A stretch of DNA of 64,000 nt from JAHTBL01 sp038532735 (GCA_038532735.1 JBCBAC010000003.1:1-64000); one strand, 5' to 3'. Positions 52,273-61,564 are shown, counted from the first letter of the stretch. Numbers and translations are program-made. The notes: generated by a model from the sequence alone, not told the origin.

Positions 52273-53846
52273 GCCTTTTCGCACCGCTGAAGGCGCATCG
52301 GGCGGCGCAGGGCGATCTGCGTATTCTGGATCTCTTCGATGGCGACCGGGCGCAGGAGTTCTCTATCCGCCATGACGGGTTGCTCTTTGATTACTCGAAG
52401 ACGCTAATTGACGCTGGCGCGCGGGAGTTGCTGATCCAGCTGACAGAGGATTGTGCATTAGCTGCGCGCCGTAAGGCTATGTTTTCCGGTGATTTGATCA
52501 ATGAGACCGAAGGGCGTGCGGTGCTTCATACTGCGCTGCGCAACCTGACCGGTGATCCGGTCGTGGTGGATGGCGCAGATGTTGTGGCGGATGTGCGCGC
52601 CATGCTGGATCGGATGGCGGTTTTTGCAGATGACATCCGTGCCAGCCGCGTCACGGATGTGGTGAATATCGGCATTGGGGGCTCCGATCTGGGGCCCGCG
52701 ATGGCGACGCTGGCGCTGAGCCCCTCTCAAGACGGGCCGCGCTGTCACTTTGTGTCGAATGTCGATGGGGCGCATGTCAGCGACACGCTGGCGGGGCTCG
52801 ATGCGAAAACGACGCTCGTGATTGTCGCCTCCAAGACATTTACCACGATTGAAACGATAACCAACGCGCAGACCGCGCGCGATTGGATGGTCGCTGGTGG
52901 GGGTGATCCGGGCACGCAGTTCGCGGCCGTCTCAACTGCGGAAGATAAGACCGCGGCTTTCGGTATTCCGGCAGAGCGGGTCTTCGGGTTCGAGGATTGG
53001 GTTGGCGGGCGCTATTCGATGTGGGGCCCGATCGGGCTGAGCCTGATGATCGCCATCGGGCCTGAGAATTTCCGCGATTTCCTGCGCGGGGCGGAGGCGA
53101 TGGATCGGCATTTCTGCGAGGCGGACCCGGTGGAGAACATGCCGGTGATGCTGGCGCTTGTGGGGCTGTGGCACAATCAGGTTTGCGACCACGCCACCCG
53201 CGCGGTTTTGCCTTATGATCAAAGGCTTAGCCGATTGCCTGCCTACCTCCAACAACTGGAGATGGAAAGCAATGGCAAGCGCGTTTCGATGGATGGCAGC
53301 GATCTGGAAGTCCACTCTGGCCCCGTCGTTTGGGGGGAGCCGGGCACCAATGGGCAGCACGCGTTTTATCAGCTGATCCACCAGGGCACGCGGGTGATCC
53401 CGTGCGAGTTCATGATTGCGGCCAAAGGGCATGAGCCCGATCTGGCGCATCATCACAAGCTGCTGATGGCCAATTGTCTGGCGCAGTCGGAGGCGTTGAT
53501 GCGCGGGCGCTCGCTGGAAGAGGCGCGTGCGTTGATGGGGGCCAAGGGGCTCAGCGGCGCAGAGCTTGAGCGACAAGCGCGCCACCGGGTTTTCCCGGGC
53601 AACCGACCCTCGACGACGCTGGCTTACGCGAAGCTCACACCGTATGTGCTGGGCCAGATCGTAGCGCTTTATGAGCATCGGGTCTTCGTGGAAGGCGTGA
53701 TCCTCGGGATCAATTCGTTTGATCAATGGGGTGTCGAGTTGGGCAAGGAACTGGCCACATCCCTCGCGCCGGTTCTTGATGGAGAGGTCGCCGCGGAGAC
53801 CAAAGACCCGTCCACCGCGCAATTGGTGAAGTTCCTCACGGACTGA
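52269..53846 (+). CDS. pgi: Glucose-6-phosphate isomerase
   Basis: Interconverts glucose 6-phosphate and fructose 6-phosphate, 525 residues. The start is the ATG overlapping the pgl stop; a TTG four codons earlier is less likely. Signatures include VNIGIGGSDLGPAMATLAL, the SIS phosphate-binding stretch VIVASKTFTTIETITNAQTA, GGRYSMWGPIGLS and the C-terminal GVELGKELA, with the catalytic Glu/His/Lys regions present. Together with Zwf and Pgl it feeds hexose phosphates from gluconeogenesis or glucose into the oxidative route. Confidence 0.97.
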   Translation: MSLFAPLKAHRAAQGDLRILDLFDGDRAQEFSIRHDGLLFDYSKTLIDAGARELLIQLTEDCALAARRKAMFSGDLINETEGRAVLHTALRNLTGDPVVVDGADVVADVRAMLDRMAVFADDIRASRVTDVVNIGIGGSDLGPAMATLALSPSQDGPRCHFVSNVDGAHVSDTLAGLDAKTTLVIVASKTFTTIETITNAQTARDWMVAGGGDPGTQFAAVSTAEDKTAAFGIPAERVFGFEDWVGGRYSMWGPIGLSLMIAIGPENFRDFLRGAEAMDRHFCEADPVENMPVMLALVGLWHNQVCDHATRAVLPYDQRLSRLPAYLQQLEMESNGKRVSMDGSDLEVHSGPVVWGEPGTNGQHAFYQLIHQGTRVIPCEFMIAAKGHEPDLAHHHKLLMANCLAQSEALMRGRSLEEARALMGAKGLSGAELERQARHRVFPGNRPSTTLAYAKLTPYVLGQIVALYEHRVFVEGVILGINSFDQWGVELGKELATSLAPVLDGEVAAETKDPSTAQLVKFLTD

Positions 53847-53867
53847 TCTTCTTTTGTCGATAAATAC

Positions 53868-54338
53868 CTATTTATCCAAAGTGTTATCACGCGCTCTTAA
53901 TGTTGATCTTACGTCCTCGGGGATCGCCATTTTGCCCCCTGCCTGTGGGTCGAGCATCACGATCACGGCGCGGGATGTGGTGCGCAGACTGCCGCCCGCA
54001 TAGACCGCGTATTCCATCGTCCAGGAACTCCGCCGCATCTCGGCGGAGCGGCCCACGACGATATAGTCGTCGTTGAACTTCAGCTCGGCCAGATAATCGA
54101 CCTGCACCTGCCGCAGAACCAGCACCGGCGCGTCGGGGCCATAGTCAGAAATACCGTAGTCGCGCAGATAACGCACGCGAAACTGCTCGAACCAGCGCAG
54201 ATAGGCGGTGTTGTTCACGTGATGCAGCGCGTCGATCTCGCCAAAGCGGACGCGGTCTTTCAGGCCGTAGGTCCACGGCTCGGGGATACCCTCGGCGCGG
54301 AGGGCACTTGCGTCGAGCGGGGTCAGGTAGGGCGTCAT
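53868..54338 (-). CDS. Acyl-CoA thioesterase, 4-hydroxybenzoyl-CoA thioesterase (hotdog) family
   Basis: A 156-residue single-hotdog protein. The motif VRFGEIDALHHVNNTAYLRW has the usual acidic residue and HVNN of YbgC/4HBT-type thioesterases, followed by FRVRYLRDYG. It probably hydrolyses a short- or medium-chain acyl-CoA. It is convergent with pgi (an 18-base AT hairpin spans 53859-53876) and lies 3 bp after the regulator gene stop, in the same direction, so the regulator and thioesterase form a transcript. Confidence 0.9.
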   Translation of the reverse strand: MTPYLTPLDASALRAEGIPEPWTYGLKDRVRFGEIDALHHVNNTAYLRWFEQFRVRYLRDYGISDYGPDAPVLVLRQVQVDYLAELKFNDDYIVVGRSAEMRRSSWTMEYAVYAGGSLRTTSRAVIVMLDPQAGGKMAIPEDVRSTLRARDNTLDK

Positions 54339-54341
54339 CTG

Positions 54342-55748
54342 TCAGCTTTCGTATCGGGTATTGCCACGGCGATTTGTGTCCATCGGCAGCGACATATGCA
54401 AGGGCTGGTGCGCCCGTTGTGAGCAGGCCTGACGCGGGCAGAGGTGGCAATTGATCCCGATGGGCGCAAAGAGGTTCGGCTGATCCATGCGGAAGGCGTT
54501 GGCGTAGCCGATCTTGCTGGCGTGAGAGCGTTCGCAGCCCAGCGTGATCACCAGCCGGCGGTCCTGGGTCTGGCGTGAGAAGACGGGCCTGTCAGTTGTG
54601 CGCGAGAAGGTAAAGAACTGCCCGCCATCGGGCATCTCGACGAACTGGGGTACTGTTATGCCCGGATCGCGGAAGGCGCGGTGGATGTTCCAGACGGGGC
54701 AGGCGCCACCTTGCTCGGCCAGTTGAAACGCGGTGGCGTTAAAGCGTTTGGTGACGTTGCCCGCCTTATCGATGCGCAGGAAAAACATCGGCACACCGCG
54801 CGCGCCATCGCGTTGCAGGGTCGTCAGGCGGTGGCAGACCTGTTCGACGCTGACACCGAAGGCCGCCCCGATGCGATCCAGATCGTATTGGGTGCGCTGC
54901 GCGAGATAGAGGATTTCCTCGTAGGGCATCAGCAGGGCGGCGGCGAAGTAGTTCGCAAGCTCCACCCGGCAGCGGGCGAGGGCGGCTGGGTCTTTCAGTG
55001 CGCTTTGCTTGAGAAGGTCATCAAGGGTCGGGCCGCATTCCAGCAGGCACAGCACGTGGCTCATCTGGAAGATGCGGTTCGGGTAATCGAGGGCCTCGGA
55101 CAGCGTGAGGTGGGTTTTCGCTGCATCATAATCGCGTAGCGTGTCGGGCATATCCGTGATGCGCGCGATGGAGGTGGAGACGCCGTGCTTTATGAGAAGG
55201 CGGTCTTTAAGGTCGGCATAGATGTCATCGGCGGGGCGCGTCATCTCGCGTCGGATTTCAAAGGCCGATTGTTCGAGCACATCGAAGTAATTGCCATTGG
55301 TGCGGAAAAAGTCATGGATCGCCGTTTCGGGGGAGACGGTGACGAGGCTGGTCTCTACATCATCGGCGGTAAGCGACATGAAGCGGTCCACAGCCGCGCG
55401 GTGGCTTTGGTAGAGCTTGAGAAAGTGGTCAACCAGCTTGGGGGCATGATCGATGGCGGCGCGCAGTTCTTGCAGGTCCGGGCGATCCTCGGGAAACATC
55501 GGATCGCGAACGGCCGCACGCAGATCGGCGAGGCGGGTGACGTCATTGTCGTTGATCAGATCGCGCCAGTCTACGCCGTAGCCTTCGGTCAGCGCCATGA
55601 GAACCTGCACAGACAAGCTGCGCTGGTTGTTTTCCAGCAAGTTCACATAGGCCGGAGAGATGCTGAGTTGCGCAGCCATTTCAGACTGCGTGTGACCATG
55701 CTCTCGCCGGAGCTGCCGGAGCCGGGGACCGACAAGTGTCTTTCGCAT
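54342..55748 (-). CDS. XRE-family short-chain fatty acyl transcriptional regulator (ScfR/RamB/PccR-like)
   Basis: A 468-residue transcription factor. An N-terminal XRE helix-turn-helix (residues 8-62, LRREHGHTQSEMAAQLSISP then AYVNLLENNQRSLS) is followed by a central IrrE/ImmA-like region (VELANYFAAALLMPYEEIL) and a C-terminal cysteine-rich part (GACPVWNIHRAF, CERSH, CHLCPRQAC). This layout is that of RamB, PccR and ScfR regulators, which respond to acetyl- or propionyl-CoA metabolism and may bind a metal or acyl-CoA. It is divergent from the TTT transporter/CoA ligase operon, which it probably controls, and precedes a thioesterase gene. Confidence 0.9.
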   Translation of the reverse strand: MRKTLVGPRLRQLRREHGHTQSEMAAQLSISPAYVNLLENNQRSLSVQVLMALTEGYGVDWRDLINDNDVTRLADLRAAVRDPMFPEDRPDLQELRAAIDHAPKLVDHFLKLYQSHRAAVDRFMSLTADDVETSLVTVSPETAIHDFFRTNGNYFDVLEQSAFEIRREMTRPADDIYADLKDRLLIKHGVSTSIARITDMPDTLRDYDAAKTHLTLSEALDYPNRIFQMSHVLCLLECGPTLDDLLKQSALKDPAALARCRVELANYFAAALLMPYEEILYLAQRTQYDLDRIGAAFGVSVEQVCHRLTTLQRDGARGVPMFFLRIDKAGNVTKRFNATAFQLAEQGGACPVWNIHRAFRDPGITVPQFVEMPDGGQFFTFSRTTDRPVFSRQTQDRRLVITLGCERSHASKIGYANAFRMDQPNLFAPIGINCHLCPRQACSQRAHQPLHMSLPMDTNRRGNTRYES

Positions 55749-55757
55749 GGCTGATCC

Positions 55758-55801
55758 TTACAACATTACAGAATTTGGCTATGTAAGAGTTACTTATTAC
55801 A
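55758..55801. promoter_or_regulatory. Cluster of TTACA/TGTAA elements in the regulator-TTT divergent region
   Basis: TTACA occurs at 55758, 55766 and 55797, with the inverted TGTAA at 55782. TTACA-N11-TGTAA (55766-55786) is a dyad. The cluster starts 10 bp upstream of the regulator start in the 167-bp divergent region with tctC and could be its binding site. Confidence 0.4.
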
Positions 55802-55915
55802 CACAAACCCCATTTCTAGTGAAAAATCCCGTCGGGCTGTCATCTTGAAGCTCAGAAGTTGCGCATTCGGGTGGGAAAACCGCTGCAACTTTGGTCATGC
55901 TAGGGAGGAATAATC

Positions 55916-56899
55916 ATGACAGTTTCGTTCACACGCCGCGTTGCGTTGGGGCTGGCAGCTGCTGCTGCGATGACTTTGGCTGTGCCGGCCTCGGCAGGCG
56001 ACTGGAAGCCGCAAAAGCCCGTTGAGATGGTCATCATGGCCGGACAGGGCGGCGGCGCGGACCGTCTTGCGCGTCTCTTCCAGTCGATCATTCAGAAAGA
56101 GAACCTGTCCTCGATGCCGATCCTGCCGGTCAACAAAGGCGGCGGATCGGGCGCTGAAGCACTGCGCTACCTTAAGGATAAGGAAGGCGACGCCCATACG
56201 ATCATGGCGACGCTGAACAGCTATTACACGACGCCGCTGCGCACCGATATCGGAGTGGATATCGAAGAATACACGCCGATTGCACGTATGGCCTTGGACA
56301 CGTTCGTTCTGTGGGTAAATGCCGACAGCGATATCCAGACGCTTGATGACTACGTGGCAGCCGTGAAGGCTGCGGGCGGTGAGTGGAAGATGGGCGGCAC
56401 CGGCACCGGTCAGGAAGACAGCCTGGTCACTGCCATGCTGGAGAAAGAGTTCGGCATCAAGCACACCTATGTGCCCTTCAAAGGCGGCGGAACCGTGGCC
56501 AAGAACCTTGTGGGTGGTCACATCGACAGCACTGTGAACAACCCGTCCGAGCAGATGGGCTTCTGGCAGGCGGGCAAGTCGCGCCCCATCGCGGCCTTCA
56601 CGTCTGAGCGGATCGCTGTCTTCCCGGATGTGCCGACGATGACAGAGCTGGGTCATCCGATGACCTACACCATGCAGCGGTCGTTTGTGGCCCCTCCGGG
56701 CACGCCGCAGGAAGCCATCGACTACTACACTGCCATGTTTGAAAAGCTCGCTGATTCGGAGGAATGGCAGACCTATGCGTCCGAGAAAGCCCTGCAGACC
56801 GACCTTCTGACAGGCGATGCGCTGCAGGCGTATTTCCTTGAAGAGCGTCAGCGTCACAACGACATCCTGACCTCGATGGGTGAAATCGCAGGCTCCTGA
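55916..56899 (+). CDS. Tripartite tricarboxylate transporter substrate-binding protein (TctC/Bug family)
   Basis: Periplasmic binding protein, 327 residues, with GGAGGAAT before the ATG and a Sec signal ending PASAGDW (about residue 28). The Bug family signature is VEMVIMAGQGGGADRLARLF, followed by NKGGGSGAEALRYL, and the C-terminal lobe has VFPDVPTMTELG. The usual ligand loop Asp/Gly residues suggest a carboxylated substrate, but this family binds many compounds. First gene of tctCBA, separated from tctB by a strong hairpin. Confidence 0.92.
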   Translation: MTVSFTRRVALGLAAAAAMTLAVPASAGDWKPQKPVEMVIMAGQGGGADRLARLFQSIIQKENLSSMPILPVNKGGGSGAEALRYLKDKEGDAHTIMATLNSYYTTPLRTDIGVDIEEYTPIARMALDTFVLWVNADSDIQTLDDYVAAVKAAGGEWKMGGTGTGQEDSLVTAMLEKEFGIKHTYVPFKGGGTVAKNLVGGHIDSTVNNPSEQMGFWQAGKSRPIAAFTSERIAVFPDVPTMTELGHPMTYTMQRSFVAPPGTPQEAIDYYTAMFEKLADSEEWQTYASEKALQTDLLTGDALQAYFLEERQRHNDILTSMGEIAGS

Positions 56900-56924
56900 C
56901 CCCTCTCAGTTGAGCATCTGCATC

Positions 56925-56950
56925 GGCACGGCGGCTTGCCCCGCCGTGCC
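56925..56950 (+). terminator. Strong GC hairpin between tctC and tctB
   Basis: Ten-bp perfect stem GGCACGGCGG (56925-56934) with CCGCCGTGCC (56941-56950), loop of 6, no T-run, with TTGAG/CTCAA flanks that can extend it. It probably stabilises or attenuates the mRNA so that the binding protein exceeds the permease, rather than acting as a full terminator. Confidence 0.6.
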
Positions 56951-56981
56951 AACTCAATACCGGAATTCGGGAGCGTTCCTC

Positions 56982-57470
56982 ATGTTGACAGCCGACCGCG
57001 TGATTGCGGCCTCTCTCATGGTTTTTTCCGCCTATCTGATGTGGCATGCCACGGTGTTACCAATCGGTTGGGAAGGCAGTTCAGGCCCCGGTGGGGGCGC
57101 GTTTCCGTTCTGGCTATCGCTTGTGATGCTTCTGGCGTCTGGCGGCATTTTGATCCGGAGTTTCGTAAGCGGATCTGATGATGGCACCCCGTTCTTTGAT
57201 CCTGAAATGATCCGATCTGTGGCACTTGTCTGCGTGGCACTGATCGTGACGATTGGCGCAATGCAGTATCTTGGCACTTATGTCGCGCTGATGGGCTTTC
57301 TGCTTTGGTATCTACGCATTTTCGGTGGCCACAGCTGGGCGTTGACCGCATCAATCACGCTGATCACGCCGGTCTTTCTATTCTTTTTCTTTGAAGTGAC
57401 GTTGAAGATCCTGCTGCCTAAAGGCGTGACGGAGCCGTTTTTCATCCCGCTTTACGCGATGTTCTTCTGA
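56982..57470 (+). CDS. Tripartite tricarboxylate transporter small subunit TctB
   Basis: A 162-residue membrane protein with four hydrophobic segments (about residues 5-22, 40-60, 80-100 and 115-150). The segment GPGGGAFPFWLSLVMLLASG after the first helix is the family feature. ATG 56982 has GGGAG upstream. It lies 12 bp before tctA with GAGGAGG in the gap. Confidence 0.9.
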   Translation: MLTADRVIAASLMVFSAYLMWHATVLPIGWEGSSGPGGGAFPFWLSLVMLLASGGILIRSFVSGSDDGTPFFDPEMIRSVALVCVALIVTIGAMQYLGTYVALMGFLLWYLRIFGGHSWALTASITLITPVFLFFFFEVTLKILLPKGVTEPFFIPLYAMFF

Positions 57471-57482
57471 GGAGGCGGGCTG

Positions 57483-59000
57483 ATGGACGTGTTCTCCCTT
57501 TTGATGGACGGATTTGCGACGTCGCTGTCGCCGTTGAACCTGATGATCGTTCTGCTGGGTGTGACGGCGGGCCTCTTTATCGGTGCGATGCCGGGCCTTG
57601 GGTCGGTCAACGGTGTGGCGATTGTGTTGCCGCTGACATTCATTGTGCCGCCCAGCTCGGCCATCATCCTGCTCTGCGCAATCTATTATGGGGCGATGTA
57701 TGGCGGGGCTGTCAGCTCGATCCTGTTGGGGATACCGGGTGCCTCAACGGCCGTCGCCACGACTTTCGACGGGCGGCCCATGGCACAGCAGGGCAAGGCG
57801 GGACTTGCGTTGATTGCCGCGGCGGTTGCGTCTTTTGTAGGTGGCACGATCTCGGTCATCTTGTTCACCGTCTTTGCGGCCCCTCTGGCCGATCTCGCGC
57901 TGAAATTCGGACCGGCAGAGGAGTTCGCGTTGGTCTTGCTGGCTTTCACCACTTTCGTGGGGCTCGGCGGCGATGACGTGCTGAAAACCATCGTGATGAT
58001 CTGTCTCGGCCTTGTCCTGTCAACGGTCGGGCTTGACCTGATCTCGGGTCAGCCGCGACTGATCTTTGGCGATCTGCCAGGGTTCTATTCGGGCATCAGC
58101 TTTCTGGTCCTGGCGATTGGCGTTTATGGCATCGGCGAGGTGCTGCACACGATTGAGACCTCAAAGACCGCGCCGCAGGTCACGCCCGCCCGGATCACGT
58201 TCAAGGAACTGGGCGCGGGGTTCAAAGCGATGAACCGGCTTTGGAAAACGATGAGCGTTGGGTCATTTCTGGGCTTCTTCGTGGGGATGCTGCCGGCGGC
58301 GGGCGCGACACCTGCGTCGCTGATGGCCTATGGCATCGCCCGCTCGACCTCGAAAAAGCCAACGAGCTTTGGCAAAGGCAATATCGAAGGGGTGGCCGCG
58401 CCGGAGACGGCGAATAATGCGGCCTCCACCGGGTCGCTATTGCCGATGCTGACGCTGGGGATTCCCGGATCACCCACCACGGCACTGCTGTTGGGGGGCA
58501 TGGTGATGTGGGGGCTGGTCCCGGGGCCGATGCTGTTTATCGAGCAGCCGGATTTCGTGTGGGGTCTGATCTCGTCGCTCTATACGGCGAATTTCGCGGC
58601 GGTGCTGATCAACCTTGCACTGATCCCGCTTTTTGTCTGGGCGCTGCGGATGCCATTCACTGTGCTGTGCGCGATCGTGCTGGTGCTGTGCATCGTTGGG
58701 GGCTTCGCACCCAGCCAAAAGATGCATGACGTCTGGCTGATCGCAGGCTTCGGTATTGCGGGCTATCTCCTGCGCAAAGCGGACTATCCACTGGCCCCGC
58801 TTGTGCTGGCGCTTGTGCTTGGCCCACTGATGGAGAAAAGCTTCCGCCAGACGCTGATCGCAGAGCAGGGCAATGTTCTGGCCTTTGTCGAGCGACCGCT
58901 TTCAGGCACGTTCATTGCACTCGCTGTGCTTTTCTTCTTGCTGCCGCTGGCTAAGTATCTGAGGAAATCACCGAAAGACGGGGTCGCGCCTGCCGAATAG
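57483..59000 (+). CDS. Tripartite tricarboxylate transporter large permease TctA
   Basis: Main membrane subunit, 505 residues with about 12 hydrophobic segments. The family signature GAMPGLGSVNGVAIVLPLTF near the N-terminus is followed by YYGAMYGGAVSSILLGIPG, and a second motif set is GMLPAAGATPASLMAYG and GNIEGVAAPETANNAASTGS. It works with the TctC binding protein and TctB. The next gene, a CoA ligase, is 24 bp away in the same operon. Confidence 0.95.
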   Translation: MDVFSLLMDGFATSLSPLNLMIVLLGVTAGLFIGAMPGLGSVNGVAIVLPLTFIVPPSSAIILLCAIYYGAMYGGAVSSILLGIPGASTAVATTFDGRPMAQQGKAGLALIAAAVASFVGGTISVILFTVFAAPLADLALKFGPAEEFALVLLAFTTFVGLGGDDVLKTIVMICLGLVLSTVGLDLISGQPRLIFGDLPGFYSGISFLVLAIGVYGIGEVLHTIETSKTAPQVTPARITFKELGAGFKAMNRLWKTMSVGSFLGFFVGMLPAAGATPASLMAYGIARSTSKKPTSFGKGNIEGVAAPETANNAASTGSLLPMLTLGIPGSPTTALLLGGMVMWGLVPGPMLFIEQPDFVWGLISSLYTANFAAVLINLALIPLFVWALRMPFTVLCAIVLVLCIVGGFAPSQKMHDVWLIAGFGIAGYLLRKADYPLAPLVLALVLGPLMEKSFRQTLIAEQGNVLAFVERPLSGTFIALAVLFFLLPLAKYLRKSPKDGVAPAE

Positions 59001-59024
59001 GGCGCGCAAGAAGGGACTAGAGAC

Positions 59025-60557
59025 ATGACGACACTCAAGACGTTGCTTTCCGACCATCCGGAGGAGGCCCTGGCGATCGGTGCACCGGATCGCGATTGGC
59101 TGACCTATGGCGGGCTGCGGGGGCTGGCTGCGGATGTGGCTGCGCAACTGCACGTGTTCGGGATCGGGCGCGGTGATCGGGTGGCGATTGTGCTGCCCAA
59201 CGGTCCTGAGATGGCGACGGCATTCGTGACGATTGCGCAGGCGGCCACGACGGCTCCGCTGAACCCGGCTTACCGTCAGGACGAGTATGAGTTCTATCTG
59301 GAGGACCTTGGTGCGAAGGCGATTGTGCTGGCGGAGGGCTATGACGGGCCCGCGCTGGCGGCAGCAGAGGCAAAGGGTCTGTCGGTCTTGCGTCTGAGCG
59401 CGGCGGCAAATGCGCCAGCAGGGCAGTTCACGCTGATGGCAGATGTGGCGGGCGGCGGCGCAGCGGATACCGCGATACCGTCGGAGGACGATGTCGCCTT
59501 GATCCTGCACACATCGGGAACGACATCGCGCCCCAAGATTGTGCCGCTCTTGCAGTCCAACATCGCGGCATCTGCCGGGCATATCCGAGATTCGCTGGCG
59601 CTGACGGCTGCGGATCGCTGCATGAACGTGATGCCGCTTTTTCACATCCATGGGCTGTTGGCAGCCGTGTCTGCGTCGCTTGCGGCAGGCGCCTCCATCT
59701 GGTGCGCGCCCGGCTTTGATGCGCTGCGCTTTTTCGGCTGGATGAAGGACGCGCAGCCCACGTGGTACACGGCCGTGCCGACGATGCACCAGGCGATCCT
59801 GAGCCGCGCGTCGCGGAATGCCGAAACTATTGCAGAGACGAAGCTGCGCTTCTTGCGGTCGTCCTCCGCCTCGCTGCCGCCGCAGGTGATGACGGCGCTG
59901 CAAGAGACGTTTGGCGCGCCTGTGATCGAAGGCTACGGCATGACGGAAGCCGCACATCAGATGGCGTCGAACCCGCTGCCGCCGCGCGCGCAAAAGCCCG
60001 GATCGGTGGGCGTCGAAGCCGGCCCGATGGTGCGCACGGCGCATGAGACCGAAGACCGGCTGGTGGATGGCGTGGGCGAGGTGGTCATCTCGGGCCCCAA
60101 TGTGACACCCGGCTATGAGGGCAACCCGGACGCCAACGCAAAATCGTTCTTTGAAGCCGATGGCCATCGCTGGTTCCGCACTGGCGATCAGGGCGCGTTT
60201 GACGACGAAGGCTACTTGCGCCTGACGGGCCGCCTGAAAGAGATCATCAACCGCGGTGGCGAGAAGATCAGCCCGCTGGAAGTGGATGAAATTCTGATGG
60301 ATCACCCGGCGATTGCCCAATGCGTGACCTTCGCGCTGCCCCATCCCAAATTGGGGGAGGAGGTCGCCGCGGCTGTCGTGCTGCGCGATGGGCAGGAAGC
60401 GACAGAGAAAGACATCCGCGCCTTTGCCGCCGAGCGGGTCGCTGACTTCAAAGTGCCGCGTAAGGTGTTGATCCTGGACGAAATTCCGAAGGGGGCCACC
60501 GGCAAAATGCAACGGATCGGCATGGCTGAAAAGCTGGGCCTCGTGCAGGCGGCGTAA
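59025..60557 (+). CDS. AMP-forming acyl-CoA synthetase, AAE3 (oxalyl-CoA synthetase)-like
   Basis: Activates a carboxylic acid to its CoA thioester through an acyl-AMP. The 510-residue protein has the P-loop LHTSGTTSRPKIVPL (residues about 163-177), VMPLFHIHGLLAAVSASLAA, the A5 motif VIEGYGMTEAAHQMASNP, the hinge GRLKEIINRGGEKISPLEVD and the C-terminal catalytic lysine in KGATGKMQR. The HTSGTTSRPK and FHIHGL forms are those of the AAE3 group, which includes oxalyl-CoA synthetases. Its place after a TTT carboxylate importer suggests that it activates the imported acid. Substrate not proven. Confidence 0.9.
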   Translation: MTTLKTLLSDHPEEALAIGAPDRDWLTYGGLRGLAADVAAQLHVFGIGRGDRVAIVLPNGPEMATAFVTIAQAATTAPLNPAYRQDEYEFYLEDLGAKAIVLAEGYDGPALAAAEAKGLSVLRLSAAANAPAGQFTLMADVAGGGAADTAIPSEDDVALILHTSGTTSRPKIVPLLQSNIAASAGHIRDSLALTAADRCMNVMPLFHIHGLLAAVSASLAAGASIWCAPGFDALRFFGWMKDAQPTWYTAVPTMHQAILSRASRNAETIAETKLRFLRSSSASLPPQVMTALQETFGAPVIEGYGMTEAAHQMASNPLPPRAQKPGSVGVEAGPMVRTAHETEDRLVDGVGEVVISGPNVTPGYEGNPDANAKSFFEADGHRWFRTGDQGAFDDEGYLRLTGRLKEIINRGGEKISPLEVDEILMDHPAIAQCVTFALPHPKLGEEVAAAVVLRDGQEATEKDIRAFAAERVADFKVPRKVLILDEIPKGATGKMQRIGMAEKLGLVQAA

Positions 60558-60567
60558 GGATCAAGCG

Positions 60568-61542
60568 ATGAAAATCTGTGTCTTCGGCGCCGGAGCGATC
60601 GGCGGCTATATGGGCGTGAAACTGGCCGATGCCGGGGCGGATGTGTCGCTTGTGGCGCGGGGGCCGCATTTGGCGGCGATGCAGGAAAACGGCCTGCGTT
60701 TGATTGAGGAGACGGGCGAGACGCGCGTGAATGTGACCGCGTCCGACGATCCGGCAGAGCTGGGGCCGCAGGACTATGTCATCGTCACGCTCAAAGCGCA
60801 TTCCGTGCCGCCGGTGGTCGACAAGATGAAACCCCTGATCGGGCCGAATACGACGATTGTAAGCGGCGTGAACGGCGTGCCGTGGTGGTATTTCCACAAG
60901 CTGGGCGGCGATCTGGAGGGGACGCGGCTGGCCTCTGTCGATCCCGGTGATGCACAGTGGAACGGGTTCGGCCCGGACAACGTGCTGGGCTGCGTTGTCT
61001 ACCCGGCAGCCGAGGTGACCGCACCCGGTGTGATCAAACATATCGAAGGCAATCGCTTTTCATTGGGGGAGCCTGACGGCTCAAAGTCCGAGCGGGCCAT
61101 GGCCCTCTCGAAAGCGCTGTCTGCGGCGGGTCTCAAAGCGCCGGTGCGCCCGCGCATTCGCGATGAGATCTGGGTGAAACTCTGGGGGAACCTCTCGTTC
61201 AACCCGATCTCTGCGCTGACGCATGCGACGCTCGATGTGCTCTGCACTGACCCTGGAACCCGCGCTGTGGCACGCGGCATGATGGTTGAGGCTCAGGAGA
61301 TTGCCGAGAAGCTGGGCGTGAAATTCCCGATAGACGTGGACCGGCGGATTGATGGCGGGGCCGCTGTCGGCGCGCATCGCACGTCGATGTGGCAGGACCT
61401 CGACCAGGGGCGCCCGATGGAGATTGATGCGCTCGTGGCCTCCGTTCAGGAGTTGGGACGGCTGACCGAAACGCCAACGCCCACGATTGATACGGTTCTG
61501 GCGCTGATCCAGCTTCGCGCCCGCTCAGCCGGACTTTATTGA
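60568..61542 (+). CDS. 2-dehydropantoate 2-reductase family protein (PanE/ApbA-like)
   Basis: NAD(P)H-dependent reductase of 324 residues. The nucleotide motif is KICVFGAGAIGGYMGVKLAD at the start. The conserved lysine-containing region is IRDEIWVKLWGNLSFNPISA, and the C-terminal helical domain has HRTSMWQDLDQGRPMEIDAL. True PanE proteins make pantoate for CoA, but many members have other 2-oxoacid substrates. It lies 10 bp after the CoA ligase in the TTT operon, so a catabolic reductase or a link to CoA supply are both possible. Confidence 0.9.
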   Translation: MKICVFGAGAIGGYMGVKLADAGADVSLVARGPHLAAMQENGLRLIEETGETRVNVTASDDPAELGPQDYVIVTLKAHSVPPVVDKMKPLIGPNTTIVSGVNGVPWWYFHKLGGDLEGTRLASVDPGDAQWNGFGPDNVLGCVVYPAAEVTAPGVIKHIEGNRFSLGEPDGSKSERAMALSKALSAAGLKAPVRPRIRDEIWVKLWGNLSFNPISALTHATLDVLCTDPGTRAVARGMMVEAQEIAEKLGVKFPIDVDRRIDGGAAVGAHRTSMWQDLDQGRPMEIDALVASVQELGRLTETPTPTIDTVLALIQLRARSAGLY

Positions 61543-61564
61543 GCGCCTGCGGCGCATTCTTTTT
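61543..61564 (+). terminator. First terminator of the tct-ligase-panE operon
   Basis: Immediately after the stop codon, GCGCC-tgc-GGCGC (61543-61555) is followed by ATTCTTTTT. Confidence 0.8.
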
